64,000 nt of DNA from JBPESN01 sp051710625 (GCF_051710625.1 NZ_JBPESN010000005.1:1-64000), one strand, 5' to 3'; shown: positions 38,906 to 50,689, numbered from the stretch's first letter. A program made the numbers and translations. Notes: generated by a model from the letters alone, not told the origin.

Positions 38906-40067
38906 TCATGATAGCTGAATCGCGCGCACATATCTTGCTATGGCTGACTCCAGGCCAGCCAACAGGCCGGCCACCGCCAGCGCCAGCAGAGAGGCCAGCA
39001 GCGCCGGTTCAAGTTGCCCGATCCACCAGGAGGAGAGCGCCGAGAGCATGGGACACGCCAGTTGCCCCAAGGCATAGCCGCAGGTCAGCAGACCCGCCAT
39101 GTAGCGCAGATGATCGGGCGCCTGTCGGCGGCTACATTCCCAGCGTTAACTGTACAACGCTGAGAAAACCGCCGCCGGTCAGCAGCGCACCGACAATCAG
39201 GCTGCCGATACCGGGCAAACTTATCATCAGCAAGACCCCTACCCCCTCCTCCCACAGCGTCAGCGCCAGACGACAACCGGCGGATAACCGGTGACGGGTG
39301 AGGATGCCGAGCACGATACCGCCGACGATGGCGGCGCCGAATACCGGCCATACCCACTGGCCGAAAGCGCTGGCAGGAAAGTGCTGCGCCGCCATTTGCG
39401 ACAGGAAAGTCGCGGGCAGAATATAGCCAAAGCCCGCCAGGGAATAGCTCCATACCAGCTTTTTCAATGGCAGGCGTAGCGCCGGTAAACTGGCGGTCTG
39501 GGCAGGGTGCACCAGCGTGCCGCTGCGCGGCAGATTGCGGCTGATAAAGACGATAAGCACCGCGGCGACGGCGCCGTAAACCAGCCAGGCGGTGGGCGCG
39601 TCAACCCGACAATAATGCAGCAACATCACCAGCATGCCGCTGACGAAAATGCCGGTGCCGGGACTGGCAAAGACCGCGGCGCTCAATGCCGGACGGCGTA
39701 GCCGCAACAGTTGATCGTTGGTCCAGGCCGCCACCAATACCATCGCCGAGCCGCTGGACCAGCCGATGAAAAACCGCAGCGCGGCATGGCTTCAGGGCTG
39801 ATGCAGCAGCGCTGACAACAAGGTCAGCGCCACCGCGCCCCAAACCCCGAGCCACAGCCGTTTTTCCAGACCGCGGCGAGCGCGCATCGCGTCATAGGCC
39901 CCCAGTAAATAACCCAAATAATTGAATACCGCCACCAGCGCCGCGCTGGTCAGGGTGAGCTGTCCGTCCGCTATCATTAGCGGCACCGGCGGCGTAAAAG
40001 CAAAACGCCCTATCCCCATGGCCAGCAGCAATGCCAGAAACCCGCTTAATGCCACCTTTATGGCCAT
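38906..40067 (-). pseudogene. YbfB/YjiJ-family MFS transporter, broken
   Basis: Major-facilitator protein of the DUF1228/YbfB type, substrate unknown. MAIKVALSGFLALLLAMGIG with the family motif GIGRFAFTPPVPLMIADGQL starts at 40067. Helices follow around FNYLGYLLGAYDAMRARR, FGYILPATFLSQMAAQHFPA, and GSLIVGALLTGGGFLSVVQL. A TGA follows LLHQP near 39793 and a stop follows LTLGM near 39135, with a shifted final helix pair. It is divergent from a LysR gene, a common arrangement for this family. This pair is not between folE and yeiG in E. coli. Confidence 0.82.
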
Positions 40068-40170
40068 ATTAACTCCACGACGACGCATTGTAGTTGCTAA
40101 AAGAATGCCCTATCGCTAGAATCATGAAAAATGAACAATTAAGACCAAGTTGATGACAAAATGAGAATGT

Positions 40171-41110
40171 ATAAATCTGACCCAACTTAAAATGTTTTGC
40201 TGTGTGGCTGAAACCGGCTCTCTGGCCCGTGCCGCCGAGCAGCTTCATCGGGTGCCGTCCAACCTGACCACCCGGCTGCGTCAGTTAGAGCACGAACTGG
40301 GCGCCGGTCTGTTTATCCGCGAAAAACAACGGATGCGGCTGTCGCGCATGGGACATAATTTCCTGTGCTATGCTATCCGTGTTCTGGCGCTGAGCGAGGA
40401 GGCCCTCGCGATGAACCGGGCGGGCGTTTCCCGCTGGGGTCGATGGAAAGCACCGCCGCCGCCCGTCTGCCGCGGTCTGCTGGGCGCCTACCATCAACAT
40501 TTTTCTCAGGTGCCCTCATCGCTTATCACCGGCACCTCCAGCGAGATCATCAACGGCGCTCGCGCCGGTACGCTGGCGGCAGCGTCTGGTAGACGGGGCG
40601 GTGGAGTATAACAATATTCACGGCTGCGTCAGCTTCCGCGAAACGCTGGGGTTAATCTCAAGCCCGGATCAGGCGGCTATCACATCAGCCAAAGATATTG
40701 CCGGCCAGGCGGTATTTGCCTTTCGCCACAGCTGTTCGTACCGGCAAAAATTAGAACGCTGGGTTTACGCCGATGGCGTCAACCCCGGTACGATAATGAA
40801 AATTTAATCCTATCATGCCATGCAGGCCTGCGTAGCCAGCGGTGCCGCCGCTGGTGTGCTGCTGTCCTTGTCGGTGCTGGCGGCAGTTGCCCTGCCGTGA
40901 GCGGGTCAAGGTGCATCCGCTGCCGCGTCATATTGCCAACGCCGCGACCTGTCGCAAATGGGCGGCGCGATGCGCTTCGAGCTCAACGCCGAAGCCTTGA
41001 AACAGCTTATCATCGATACTCACGATGCCACCACCGACGAGGATGCCGTTGCGCCGTCGCCGTCTTTTTCCCGAGGCGCCGCCGGTCCCCGGATGCGGCA
41101 CGGACATTGA
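40171..41110 (+). pseudogene. LysR-type regulator, start lost and frameshifted
   Basis: Probable regulator of the divergent transporter gene. The helix-turn-helix reads LTQLKMFCCVAETGSLARAA and RLRQLEHELGAGLFIREKQR. The first codon of the conserved block is ATA at 40171 (ATA-AAT-CTG-ACC, expected Met-Asn-Leu-Thr), so the start seems lost. The frame shifts near 40430 (then FPLGSMESTAAARLP) and near 40565. The effector domain is recognisable in SFRETLGLISSPDQAAITSA, followed by a TAA after GTIMKI and a TGA after AALP. The 3' limit is unclear. Confidence 0.78.
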
Positions 41111-41167
41111 TGAGGGGGCGTGCGTCGCCGACGCGCCCGCCTTTCACTCTGCTTTAGGAGCTTCACC

Positions 41168-42267
41168 ATGCAAATGATTAAAACCCGCGCCGCCGTTGCG
41201 TGGGGACCGAACCAGCCGTTGTCGGTGACCGAGGTGGACCTGATGCCGCCGCAAAAAGGCGAAGTGCTGGTCCGCATCGTCGCCAGCGGCGTTTGCCACC
41301 CCGATGCCTACACCTTGTCAGGCAAAGTCCGGAGGGGGTGTTTCCGGCTATTCTGGGTCATGAAGGCGGTGGCGTAGTTGAGGCGCTGAGCGAAGGGGTC
41401 ACCAGCGTGGCGGTGGGCGATCACGTCATCCCGTTGTATACTCGGAGTGCGGCGAGTGCAAATTTTGCCGCTTCGGCAAACCCAATTTATGTCAGCCTAT
41501 CCGCGCCACCCAGGGTAAGGGGCTGATGCCGGACGGCAAACCCATTTCCCATTACATGGGAACCTCGACCTTATGCGGAATATACCGTGATACCGGAAAT
41601 TTCGCTGGCGAAAATCAATAAGGCCGCGCCGTTGGAAGAAGTCTGCCTGCTGGGCTACGGCGTGACCACCGGCATGGGCGCGGTTATGAATAGCGCCAAA
41701 GTCCAGCACGGGAATTCGGTCGCGATCTTTGGCCTTGGCGGCAGCGGCCTGTCGGCGATCATCGGCGCCCAGATGGCCGGTGCAGGCAAAATCATCGGCA
41801 TTGATCTCAACACCAGTAAATTCGAGCTGACCCGCAAGCTTGGCGCCACCGACCTGATCAATCCGCGGGATTACGACCATCCCATTCAGGAGGTGATTGT
41901 CGAGCTGACCGACGGCGGCGTCGATTTTTCCTTTGAATGCATCGGCAACGTCAATGTCATGCGTTCGGCGCTGGAATGTTGCCATAGAGGCTGGGGCGAA
42001 TCGGTCATTATCGGGGTCGCCGCCGCCGGCGAAAAAATCGCCACCCGACCGTTCCAGCTAGTCACCGGCCGCGTGTGGCGCGGTTCCGCCTTCGGCGGCG
42101 TAAAAGGCCGCTCGCAGTTGCCCGGTATCGTTAAACGTTATTTGAATGGCTAATTTCAACTCAACGATCTCATTATCCACACAATGGGACCTGAGGCGAT
42201 AAATGAGCCGTTCAGCCTGATGCATGAAGGCAAATCGATCCGTTCCGTTATCCTTTTTGGCCAGTGA
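41168..42267 (+). pseudogene. frmA: Glutathione-dependent formaldehyde dehydrogenase FrmA, broken
   Basis: Class III zinc alcohol dehydrogenase that oxidises S-(hydroxymethyl)glutathione. The ATG at 41168 gives MQMIKTRAAVAWGPNQPL; the catalytic-zinc Cys is in ASGVCHPDAYTLSG. Frameshifts occur near 41325 (resuming FPAILGHEGGGVVEALSEGV), near 41440 at the structural-zinc cysteines (CGECKFC in a shifted frame), and near 41550. The NAD-binding part is intact (VAIFGLGGSGLSAIIGAQMA, GIDLNTSKFELTRKLGATD). A TAA follows KRYLNG at 42151, before a C-terminus ending RSVILFGQ. It pairs with yeiG downstream (15-base gap), a typical formaldehyde detoxification operon. Confidence 0.92.
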
Positions 42268-42282
42268 TAAAAGGAGACAGCG

Positions 42283-43147
42283 ATGACCGTCAACGTTGAG
42301 CGCATTGCGGCCCACCGCCTGTACGGCGGCTGGCAGTACCGCTACCGGCATCAGTCCCAGGCGACCCGGCGTGCCGATGACCTATAGCGTCTATGTGCCG
42401 CCGGAAGCTGCGGATAAACGGCCGCCGCAGGTGATCTTTTGGTTGTCGGGCCTGACCTGCACCGATAAAAACTTTAGCACCAAGTCGGGCGTGCAGCGCC
42501 TGGCCGCCGAGCTTAATTTGCTGTTGGTGATGCCCGATACCAGCCCGCGCGGCGAGGCGGTGGCCGACGATGAGGCCTACTATGAGGCTTACGATCTGGG
42601 CCAGGGGGCGAGCTTTTATCTCAACGCCACGGTCGCGCCCTAGTTATCCCATTATCGGATGTTCGATTACCTCAGCGACGAACTGCCGGCGCTTATCCGC
42701 CAACAGTTCAGCACGGGGGATCGCCAGCCCATCATGGGCCATTCGATGGGCGGCCACGGCGCGCTATTAATGGCGCTGCGTCATCCGGGTCATTCTGGTA
42801 CTCGGCGTCGGCTTTTGCGCCGATCGTCAATCCCAGCGAGGTGCCCTAGGGCCCGTAAAGCCTTCGGCGAGTATCTGGGTCAGGACGAGAAAGCGTGGCG
42901 GCAATGGGACAGCTGCCGGCTACTTGCCGACGGCGGCGCGCAGCCGCTGCCGGTGTTAATAAATCAAGGCGATGCCGATCCGCTCATGCCGAAATAGCTG
43001 CAGCCGGAAACATGGGCCACGCTGGCGCGCCAGCATTAATGGCCGCTGACGCTGCGTATCCAGCCGGGCTATGACCACAGCTATTTCTTCATCGCCAGCT
43101 TTATTGATGATCACCTGCGCTTCCACGCCGGTTATCTGCACGCCTGA
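42283..43147 (+). pseudogene. yeiG: S-formylglutathione hydrolase YeiG/FrmB, broken
   Basis: Serine hydrolase that releases formate from S-formylglutathione. An ATG at 42283 gives MTVNVERIAAHRLYGGWQYR. The frame shifts near 42362, then MTYSVYVPPEAADKRPPQVI and FWLSGLTCTDKNFSTKSGVQ follow. A TAG interrupts after NATVAP (42642). The nucleophile elbow GHSMGGHGALLMALRHPG is conserved. Further lesions: a frameshift near 42790, a TAG after NPSEVP, a TAG after DPLMPK (the catalytic Asp region) and a TAA after ARQH. The C-terminal PGYDHSYFFIASFIDDHLRF still carries the catalytic His. A yeiG gene stands here between folE and cirA in E. coli too. Confidence 0.92.
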
Positions 43148-43415
43148 TCCCCCGCGGTAACACCCCTCTTGTCCGGGGGAATGACGTTCCCTCGGATGCT
43201 AAAACCCGACGACTACTGTCCCCGGCAGGCGCAGAAAGAGGGGGTCGCCCGGATACATAGGCCTGACGGTCCTCCTGCCATCGCCCTATTCATTGACCCT
43301 GACCCAACACACGTCTACCGCCATTGACCGCCGTGCACGTCCGGCGAGCATCTTCCTCCTGCATCGTGCGCCGGTGTGCGACGGCAAGCGGGACGTCCAC
43401 GCCCTGGCGTGTCGA
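43148..43415. other. Convergent gap between yeiG and the TonB receptor
   Basis: About 270 bases with no gene, terminator hairpin or RNA that I can support. Confidence 0.4.
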
Positions 43416-45386
43416 TCAAAAATCGATATTGGCCCCCAACAAGTAGCGTTTGCCGTCCAGCACCCGACCGTAAGTGACATAATCGACACGTTTATCCAGC
43501 AGATTATAAACCCCGGCCTGCAATTGTAGCTGTTTCGACAGCCGCCAGCTGGCGCCCAGATCGATAAAGGTGTAGGACGGCCGCCCTTCGCTCATACTGG
43601 TGCGTCCGAGGTAAGCCGAACTCTGGCCGCGATGATTGACCCGAAGCTAGCTGGCGATATCGGGTGTCATTTGCCAGTTAAGCGTGGCGTTGATTATATG
43701 TTTTGGCATTTCGTTTAGTGGCTTGCCGCTGAATTCGCCGCTCCGCTGTTCCGTCTCGGCGAAGGTGTAGCCGGAGACCAACGACCACGCCAGCGAGAGA
43801 GTCAAGTTCACGGTGGCCTCAATGCCGCGGACCCGGGCTTTATCCACGTTGACCCGGTTGCTGATAAATTTGTAGGCGACATCGCCGATTTTACAGACGC
43901 CGTCATTGGTCCCGCTCGGATCGGTGCAGTTGCGCACCTCGGTAATTTTATCGCGGTAGTCGGTATTAAACAGCGTCACTCCGGTGCTCAAAAAGCGGTG
44001 GTTATCCCGCAGCAAGGCGATTTCCTGATTGAGACTTTTTTCCAGCTTGAGATCGGGGTTACCGATAATAATGGCCGGCGCCCCGCCGCCGGTGACTTGG
44101 CCCCAGTCCGCCGCACCCTGACGCAAATCCGGCGGGCGATACCCGCCGGAAATGCCGCCCTTCAGCGTCCAGGTTTCGGTTAAATGCCAGACGCCATATA
44201 GCCATTGGTGTCCAATGGCTGCCGTAATTTTCGTCGCGATCCATCCGCAAGCCGGTGGTCAGAGCAAAGTCCTGGGTCACCAGCCATTCATCCTCGGCGA
44301 ATAGCGCCCAGCTCCAGCGGTTTAGCTCGCTAAGAGGACGGGCGGAGGACAGTTGGTTTCCCTTATCGTTCAGCGTCTCGTAACGGTATTGGCCGCCGCC
44401 GCTGAAAGTATGATAGCCGAGATGAAGCGTGTTCTGAATGTTCATCAGGGTGTTAGCCATCTTCATATCTCGCGATGGGTTGCGGGTTTCTTCGCGCTGC
44501 AGATAGCTGGTGGTCATGCCGTTGTCATAATTGCCGTGATGCCTCAGTGCATAGTTATTACGTGTGTAACGTACATCGCTGGGGTCATTGCCGGCGGCCA
44601 CCTATTTCCCAGGAGAACTGTTTCTGTCCTGGACAAAATGCCCTAAGTCCAAATTGATGCTATTGGCTTCATCCGGTGTCAGGGTGAAAGCGACGCTGCC
44701 GTTCTTCATTTTCTGGGCATTGTACCCCTCAAGAATGCGATCCTCGCCGCGGTGCGAGAGCAGGCCATTAAGCTTGACGCCCAACAGGCCGTCGATCAGG
44801 GGGCCCGCCGTATAGAGGCTGAATTGGTAAATATCCCCCGACGAGCAGCGATCTTCCTGCCAGATGGCCTCGCTGTGCACGGAAGCGCGCCAGGATTTAC
44901 CGACCTGACGGGTGATAATGTTGATGACCCCGCTCATGACGTCGGAGCGGTACAGGGAGGACATCGACTGCGTACGACCTCAATCCGCTTAATCGCCGCC
45001 AACGGCGGCAACCAGCCCTGGTCGATGCCGGGACCATCGCTATTGGGGCACGCCGGCAGCGGGTATTGACGCGTTTGTTGTCTACTAGGATCAGGGTGTA
45101 TTTGGCGGCTATACCGCGGATGCTGATGTCGCTGCCGCTGCCGGTGATCGCGACGCCCGGCACATTTTTTAGCGTGTCGGTAACATCAGTATAGGCTTTG
45201 GTTTCCAGGGTTTCCCGCGAGGTGACCGAGATGGATGCGGCGAAATCCTCGATTTTTTGTTGGAAGCCGGCGGCGGTGACGACCACGGTGTCCGTTTCAG
45301 TATTTGACGCGGCGGGACCCACCTTCGGGGCTTCCAGGGCAGCCATTAACAAGGACCATGGCGCGGGTAGTGACTCTGTTACGCAT
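43416..45386 (-). pseudogene. cirA: TonB-dependent siderophore receptor (CirA-like), broken
   Basis: Outer-membrane beta-barrel receptor for iron-catecholate-type ligands; position next to lysP and partial similarity suggest cirA. The TonB box and plug are visible (TVVVTAAGFQQKIEDFAASI, DVTDTLKNVPGVAITG, SIRGIAAKYTLILVDNKRVN). The signal-peptide region is frameshifted. Other shifts lie near 45060, 44970, 44620 and 44200. A TAG follows DIAS near 43650, and there is a TAA in the PGK region near 44603. The barrel ends GASWRLSKQLQLQAGVYNLL and a terminal Phe, as usual for these proteins. A Fur-box-like sequence lies upstream. Confidence 0.82.
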
Positions 45387-45997
45387 GACAAGATTTTCTT
45401 ATAGTGTTTTCACTTAGCCTTGATTGCGTAAGCCATTGTAAGAAAATACTAATTTATATAAATAAAAATCACTCTCATTCTCATAAGTATTTGGTTTAAT
45501 GGAAAGCAGTTCAGCACCGTGATCTTTACCCGGCCGGCAGGTGTTGAGAGCCAAGGATATGGCGCGGCAGGCGCCGAATAACCAGTGGCGTGCCGAGCGT
45601 TTAGGGCCAAGGTTCTGGCGCATCTGGTACCGGGGTACGCGGCGCGCAGGGAAGAATACGGGGGAGGCAGACGAATGTCGCGCGTAAGCGATGGCGGCGG
45701 GCGCCAAGAGACGGCCTTCTCGTGAGTGGAGGCGGAGGGGCCAAATGTTTTTATCGCCGTAGAGAGATAAAGGAATATCACTTTGGACAAGTGACTTGCT
45801 TCAGCGCCAGACGCGCGCCTCAATGGCTACCCTGTTGTCCTATCAGAGCCGCGTTTTCATGGCTTCAGTGCCACGCTCTCCTGTCAGGCCCGCGCTTTCC
45901 ATTAGCGCCGCATTCTCCTCAGAGCCCCCTGTCCTCTTGTCTCGGCGCTGACGGCGGCGGGTACAGATAGGTCCCGGCGGACTGAGTAGACCATCAA
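45387..45997. other. Upstream region of the TonB receptor and end of the iron ABC locus
   Basis: About 610 bases without a supported gene. The first part (45400-45500) is AT-rich and suits a promoter. 45700-45960 may be the frame-shifted, extended end of the ATPase gene at 45998, but the peptide is not diagnostic. Confidence 0.4.
45465..45486. promoter_or_regulatory. Possible Fur box
   Basis: On the minus strand TTATGAGAATGAGAGTGATT has the repeated GAGAAT/GAGTGA pattern of a degenerate Fur box (consensus GATAATGATAATCATTATC). It lies about 80 bases upstream of the receptor start, where iron control would be expected. Confidence 0.4.
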
Positions 45998-46757
45998 TCA
46001 GCACCTGCGGCAGGCCCTGTGAACAACGCTCAATACGGCCCTTGACGCCATAAACGCTGGCCAGACTGTGGCGGGCGTAATCACACGCTCAGGCGTGCCG
46101 TCCGCCAGCAAACGCCCATCGCGCAACATCAGCGCATGTTGGCCGTGGCGCAGCGCAATATTAATATCATGCACCACCATCAACGTGACGATATCGCGTC
46201 GCCGGGTTTCGCTGCCGATGAGTGACATCACGTGATATTGATAATTAAGATCCAGCGCACTAAGCGGCTCGTCGAGCAGCAACAGCGCCGGCTGGCGTAT
46301 CAACGATTGCGCCAGACCCACTAATTGCTTCTGGCCGCCGGAGAAATTGTCCAGATATTGCAGCGCCAAATGGCTATTCCTAAACGAGTCAATAACACCA
46401 TCACCGCCTCTTCATCGGCCTGATGAGCGCGGCCGCCGGAGGCGCGTTGCGCCACAATGACCGATTCCAGCACCTGTAAATGGACACCGGCGGGCAGGCT
46501 CTGCGGCAGATACACCACCTTTCCCGCGCGCCGGGCAAACGGCAATTGCATTAAATCTTCCCCCGCCAGCCAAAGCTCCCCGCGGTGCCGGGTTCAGACC
46601 GGCCAACGATCGCAGCAGCCTGGATTTGCCGCAGCCGTTGGGCTCCAGCAGCACGCTGATTTGACCACAAGGCAGACAGGGTACCTCGAGCTGGTCAAAT
46701 TACCCGACGTTTCGGATAACCGGCGCTAAAGTCGGCGATACGCAGTCCCGCGGTCAT
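45998..46757 (-). pseudogene. Iron-siderophore ABC ATPase (FepC/FhuC type), broken
   Basis: ATPase of a FecCD-type importer. The ATG at 46757 (MTAGLRIADFSAGYPKRRVI) overlaps the permease stop (ATGA). A shift near 46700 precedes the P-loop, which reads LLEPNGCGKSRLLRSLAGLN, with Glu for the usual Gly and Arg for Thr. Another shift follows near 46590, then GKVVYLPQSLPAGVHLQVLE. A shift near 46375 precedes the signature NFSGGQKQLVGLAQSLI and Walker B LLLLDEPLSALDLNYQYHVM, with the switch His in VVHDINIALRHG. The C-terminus is frameshifted near 46060 (alternative frame CSQGLPQVLIDG). Confidence 0.88.
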
Positions 46758-47816
46758 AAATTCCCCCGGTGGCGCAAGATGATGCTCAGGAAAAACGGCA
46801 CCCCGACCAACGAGGTCACAATGCCGACGGGGATAAGCGTGCCCGGAACGATATTTTTGGAGGCCACCGATGCCATCGACAGGACCAGCGCGCTGACGGG
46901 TAGATAAAAGCGGTGATCTTCGCCGACAATCAGCCGCGCGATATGGGGGGCCACCAGACCGATGGATCCAATAGGTCTGACGAAGGCGACCGCCAGCGCC
47001 GACAGAATACTGATACGCAGCAACGTGCCCAGGCGCAACCGCTTGACGTCGATACCGAAGCTTATCGCCCGGTCCTCGCCTAGCCGCAGGGCGGTGAGCT
47101 TCCAGGCGCTGAACATCGACCAGGGCAAGATAAGCGCAAACGCCGCACTTATTATGTTATGGTCAATTTCGGCCAGAAGGCGCGCGCCAGACTGCCCCTG
47201 GTCCAAAACACCAGGCCTTGTAGCGTATCTTCGGTGGCGATGAACTGCATCATCGACACCAGAGCGCTGAAGGTAAACACCAGCGCAATCACGAACAACA
47301 CTACACCGGACGTCGCTACGCGGGTCCAGCGCGTCACGGCATCCAGCAACAGTGCCGCTAGCAGCGCGAAAATAAACGCGTTAATGGCGATAAACCAGGT
47401 TTTGGGCAGGCCGGGCACGCCGATTCCCAGGATAATCGCCAGCGCGGCGCCGAACGCCGCTGCCGATGATACGCTCAGCGTGAAAGGGCTGGCGAGGGGG
47501 TTATTCAAAATAGTCTGCATTTCCGCGACGGCCAGCCCCAGCGACAAGCCCGCCGCGACCGCCATCAAGGCGTACGGCAGGCGAATATCCCAGACAATCA
47601 CCCGCGTCCCCGCATCGGCAAGCTGGGGATGGAACAGCGTGTGCAACAATGCCTTCAGCCCCAGCCCCGACGGACCAAGTGTGGAATCCACCAACACGCA
47701 GGCGGCAATGGCCGCCATCAACAGCGCCAGCAGCAGGCGCCGGCGAATAGGCGCTGATACTGCCCCGTCGCGGAGGTTCGGGATACGTCAGGCGTCGGTT
47801 CGGAGGTTATACACAT
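46754..47816 (-). pseudogene. Iron-siderophore ABC permease (FecCD family), frameshifted
   Basis: Inner-membrane permease with about ten helices. The ATG at 47816 gives MCITSEPTPDVSRTSATGQY and the frame shifts near 47735. The conserved part includes RVIVWDIRLPYALMAVAAGL, MQTILNNPLASPFTLSVSSA with the family loop, and LVFWTRGSLARAFWPKLT. A shift near 47160 is followed by VAFVRPIGSIGLVAPHIARL and VPFFLSIILRHRGNL. A single gene carrying one permease, followed by the ATPase, resembles one-permease siderophore systems. No substrate-binding protein gene is visible in the window. Confidence 0.88.
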
Positions 47817-48104
47817 CGTGGTACCTGAAAGGCTGGCTCGCAAACGACTTTGCCGGTCGAGGCTTGCTTGGGAGTGGCGTCTGGGAAATCACAGACGCAC
47901 GCCGGCATGGCGGGCACCCGCGCCGACTTGGCGACCGTGAAACGCGCCCGGCGGGTGGGCCGGCAAAAATGAAGCGCTAACCATAGATCAAATGATAAAG
48001 CTTATCAATATTATTGAGCCTTTACATAACACGTATTGTCACACGCCTCACCTCAGCTCACCTGCCCCCGGCACCACCGCGAAGTGGTGACAAGAGGATA
48101 GTGA

Positions 48105-49574
48105 TGACCCGCGTTATCGGGAAACGTCATGCCTTCATAACGGACTTACCGGCTACCGCGACGCCAGCGGTAGCCCCACCAGATAAGCAGGAACAGCAGA
48201 ATACCGATATAGGTGGCGATGACGCCATTCCAATCAATCGTCTGCGCCAAAAAGGCCTGATAATTCTAACCCAACGTAATAAGCAGGCACAAGATAAACG
48301 CCAGCACTGGCCCCAGCGGGAACCACCCGGCCTTATCAGGCCGGGCAGCAAGATCGCGCCCCTGCTTCACATAGCCGCGGCGGAATTGGTAGTGACTGAC
48401 CGCGATGCCCAGCCAGGCGATGAACCCGGTCATGCCTGAGGTGTTCAACAGCCATAGATAAACCTTCTGATTAGAGTACAGGGAGGAGAGAAAACACAGC
48501 GCCGCCACCAGCCTCGTCATGGCAAGCGCATAGCGCGGGCCGCCTCCTTGCGACAGGCGGGCGAAAATCTTCGGCGCTTTGCCCTCCACCGCCAGGGTAT
48601 ACAGCATACGCGTCGAGGCATACATGTCGGAATTACCCGCTGACAAAACCGCTGTGAGAATGACGCTGTTCATCACCGCCGCAGCCGACAGCAGCCCCGC
48701 ATTGCGAAAGACCAGCGTAAACGGGCTGACGGCGATATCTTTCACATCATTACGCAGCAAGTCGGGGCTAATATAAGGAATAATCAGGCTGATAATCAGA
48801 ATCGCCAGCACATAAAACAGCAAAATGCGCCAAAATACCTGCCGCACCGCCCGCGGTATATTTTTGGCCGGATCCGCCGACTCGCCGGCGGCGATACCGA
48901 TAAGCTCAGTCCCCTGAAAAGAAAAGCCGACAATCATGGCGACGCCTATCATGGCGGCAAAACCGCCGGCGAAAGGCGCGTCGCCCACCGTCCAATTGTA
49001 CCAGCCCGCATGCTCACCGCCGCGCAGGATGCCGATAATCATCAACACCCCCACCCCGATAAACACCACCACGGTGATAACTTTGATGAGCGAAAACCAG
49101 TATTCCGCCTCGCCAAAGTTTTTCACCGAGATAACGTTGAGCAGGAATATGATGCCCAAAAACAGCGTGCTCCAGATCCAGCCCTGGGTGTCCGGGAACC
49201 AATAGCTCATCACCAGCTGCGATGCCACTAGACCCACCGCGATGGTGACCCCCCAGTTGTACCAATAATTCCAGCCGAGGGCGAAACCGAAGCCCTCTTC
49301 GACATAACGTGAACCGTAAGGTGGAGAACGAGCCGGAAACCGGCATATAGGCCGCCAGTTCGCCGAGGCTGGTCATCAGGAAATACACCATCAGGCCGAT
49401 TATCATATACGACAGCAGCGTCCATCCCGGCCCAGCCTGTGAGATCGACGCACCGGAGGCAACGAAGAAACCGCTACCAATGAAGCCGCCGATGGCGATC
49501 ATAGTCAAATGGCGCGCTTTCAATTCGCGGCGCAGGCCGCTCGTCGGCGGGGGAGAAGAAGTTTTGTGACACAT
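48105..49574 (-). pseudogene. lysP: Lysine-specific permease LysP, broken
   Basis: Proton-coupled lysine transporter of the APC family (E. coli 489 residues), also the lysine co-sensor for CadC. MCHKTSSPPPTSGLRRELKA begins at 49574 and LTMIAIGGFIGSGFFVASGA is the first-helix motif. A one-base shift near 49310 follows AAYMPVSGSFST; then GFGFALGWNYWYNWGVTIAV, MIVGFSFQGTELIGIAAGES and TAVLSAGNSDMYASTRMLYT are intact. A TAG replaces Gln in LITLG-NYQAF near 48268, and another stop follows WGYRWRRGSR before residual VRYEGMTFPDN. Downstream of the receptor locus as in E. coli (cirA-lysP-yeiE-nfo). Confidence 0.93.
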
Positions 49575-49809
49575 GGCGTTTGACGGGTCTCTGCAAAAAT
49601 CGAGGCAGGATTGTAGCAAATCGCTCCCGTCGCGTACGCTCAAGTAGTCAAATTATAAGATAAATTTATAATTCATTGTCAATTATAAGAGTAACATGAG
49701 AAAACTGCCGATTTTAACACCGCAGCGGCTCGTCGTTGCAGCCGTTTATCGTTGCAGACCCCAGCCCCGCCAGACGTTCTTGCGGCGGCTAGGGGCATAA
49801 CTGTGACGC

Positions 49810-50689
49810 TTAGCGGGCGTCTTCACCGGCGTGGTGCTGGCAAAAATCGATAAACCTCTGCAGGGCATGGGAGAGGTGCTTTTGCCGGTGATGCACCACA
49901 TACAGCGTACGGTAAAGCGGCGGCGGCAGCGTCACCAGTGTACCCAACGCCAGCGCCTCCGCTACCACCTGGCGTGACAGATAGCTGATGCCTAATCCGT
50001 GACGTACCGCGTGTTTGATGGCTTCGGAATTACCGAGCTCCGTTTCCAAATGAAAGTGCGGCAAGTGCGAGAGCAGCAGGTGGTCAACGATATCGCGGGT
50101 GCCAGAGCCGCGCTCACGCAGTATCCAGGGCGCGTCCGTCCGCGCGGGCAACTCCAGGCGGCGCCCCGCCAGCGAATGGTCGGGTGCGGCAAAGATCACC
50201 AATTCGTCATTGAGCCAGGCGCGGATCACTAGATCAGGATGATGGCTCGGCCCTTCAATCAGCCCCAGATCGACGCGGAAATCCGCCACGGCGTTGATGA
50301 TTCCCTGACTGTTACCCACCTGCAGTTACAGCGGGGTACCGGGCACCGCGCGCCGATAGCCCGCAATCAGCTCCGGCAGAATATAATTACCGATGGTACT
50401 GCTGGTGAACAGCCGCAAGGCGCCATTCCCCTGCGAGAACAGCGTGCCTATCTCCCTCGCCTGTTCAAGCAGCGCGACGGCGCGCGAAATAGAGCAAGCG
50501 CTTATGTTCATTACGCACCAGACGTTTGCCCACGTGGTCAAACAATTTTACTTTTAACTGCTGTTCCAGGTCGGTCAGCGCAGCGCTGACCGCCGACTGC
50601 GACAACGATAATACCTGGGAGGCCTGGGTGGTCGAACCGCTTTTCAGCACTTCGGCAAAGACTTCCAGCTGGCGCTGGGTAATGGCCAT
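49810..50689 (-). pseudogene. yeiE: LysR-type regulator YeiE, broken
   Basis: LysR regulator, linked in enterics to sulfite and motility control, next to lysP. The ATG at 50689 gives MAITQRQLEVFAEVLKSGST with a complete helix-turn-helix (QASQVLSLSQSAVSAALTDL). A frameshift near 50485 moves to the frame of FARAVALLEQAREIGTLFSQ. A TAA interrupts VPGTPL-LQVGN near 50325. The effector domain then runs to the end (VDLGLIEGPSHHPDLVIRAW, AVRHGLGISYLSRQVVAEAL). Divergent from nfo, as in E. coli. Confidence 0.92.
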
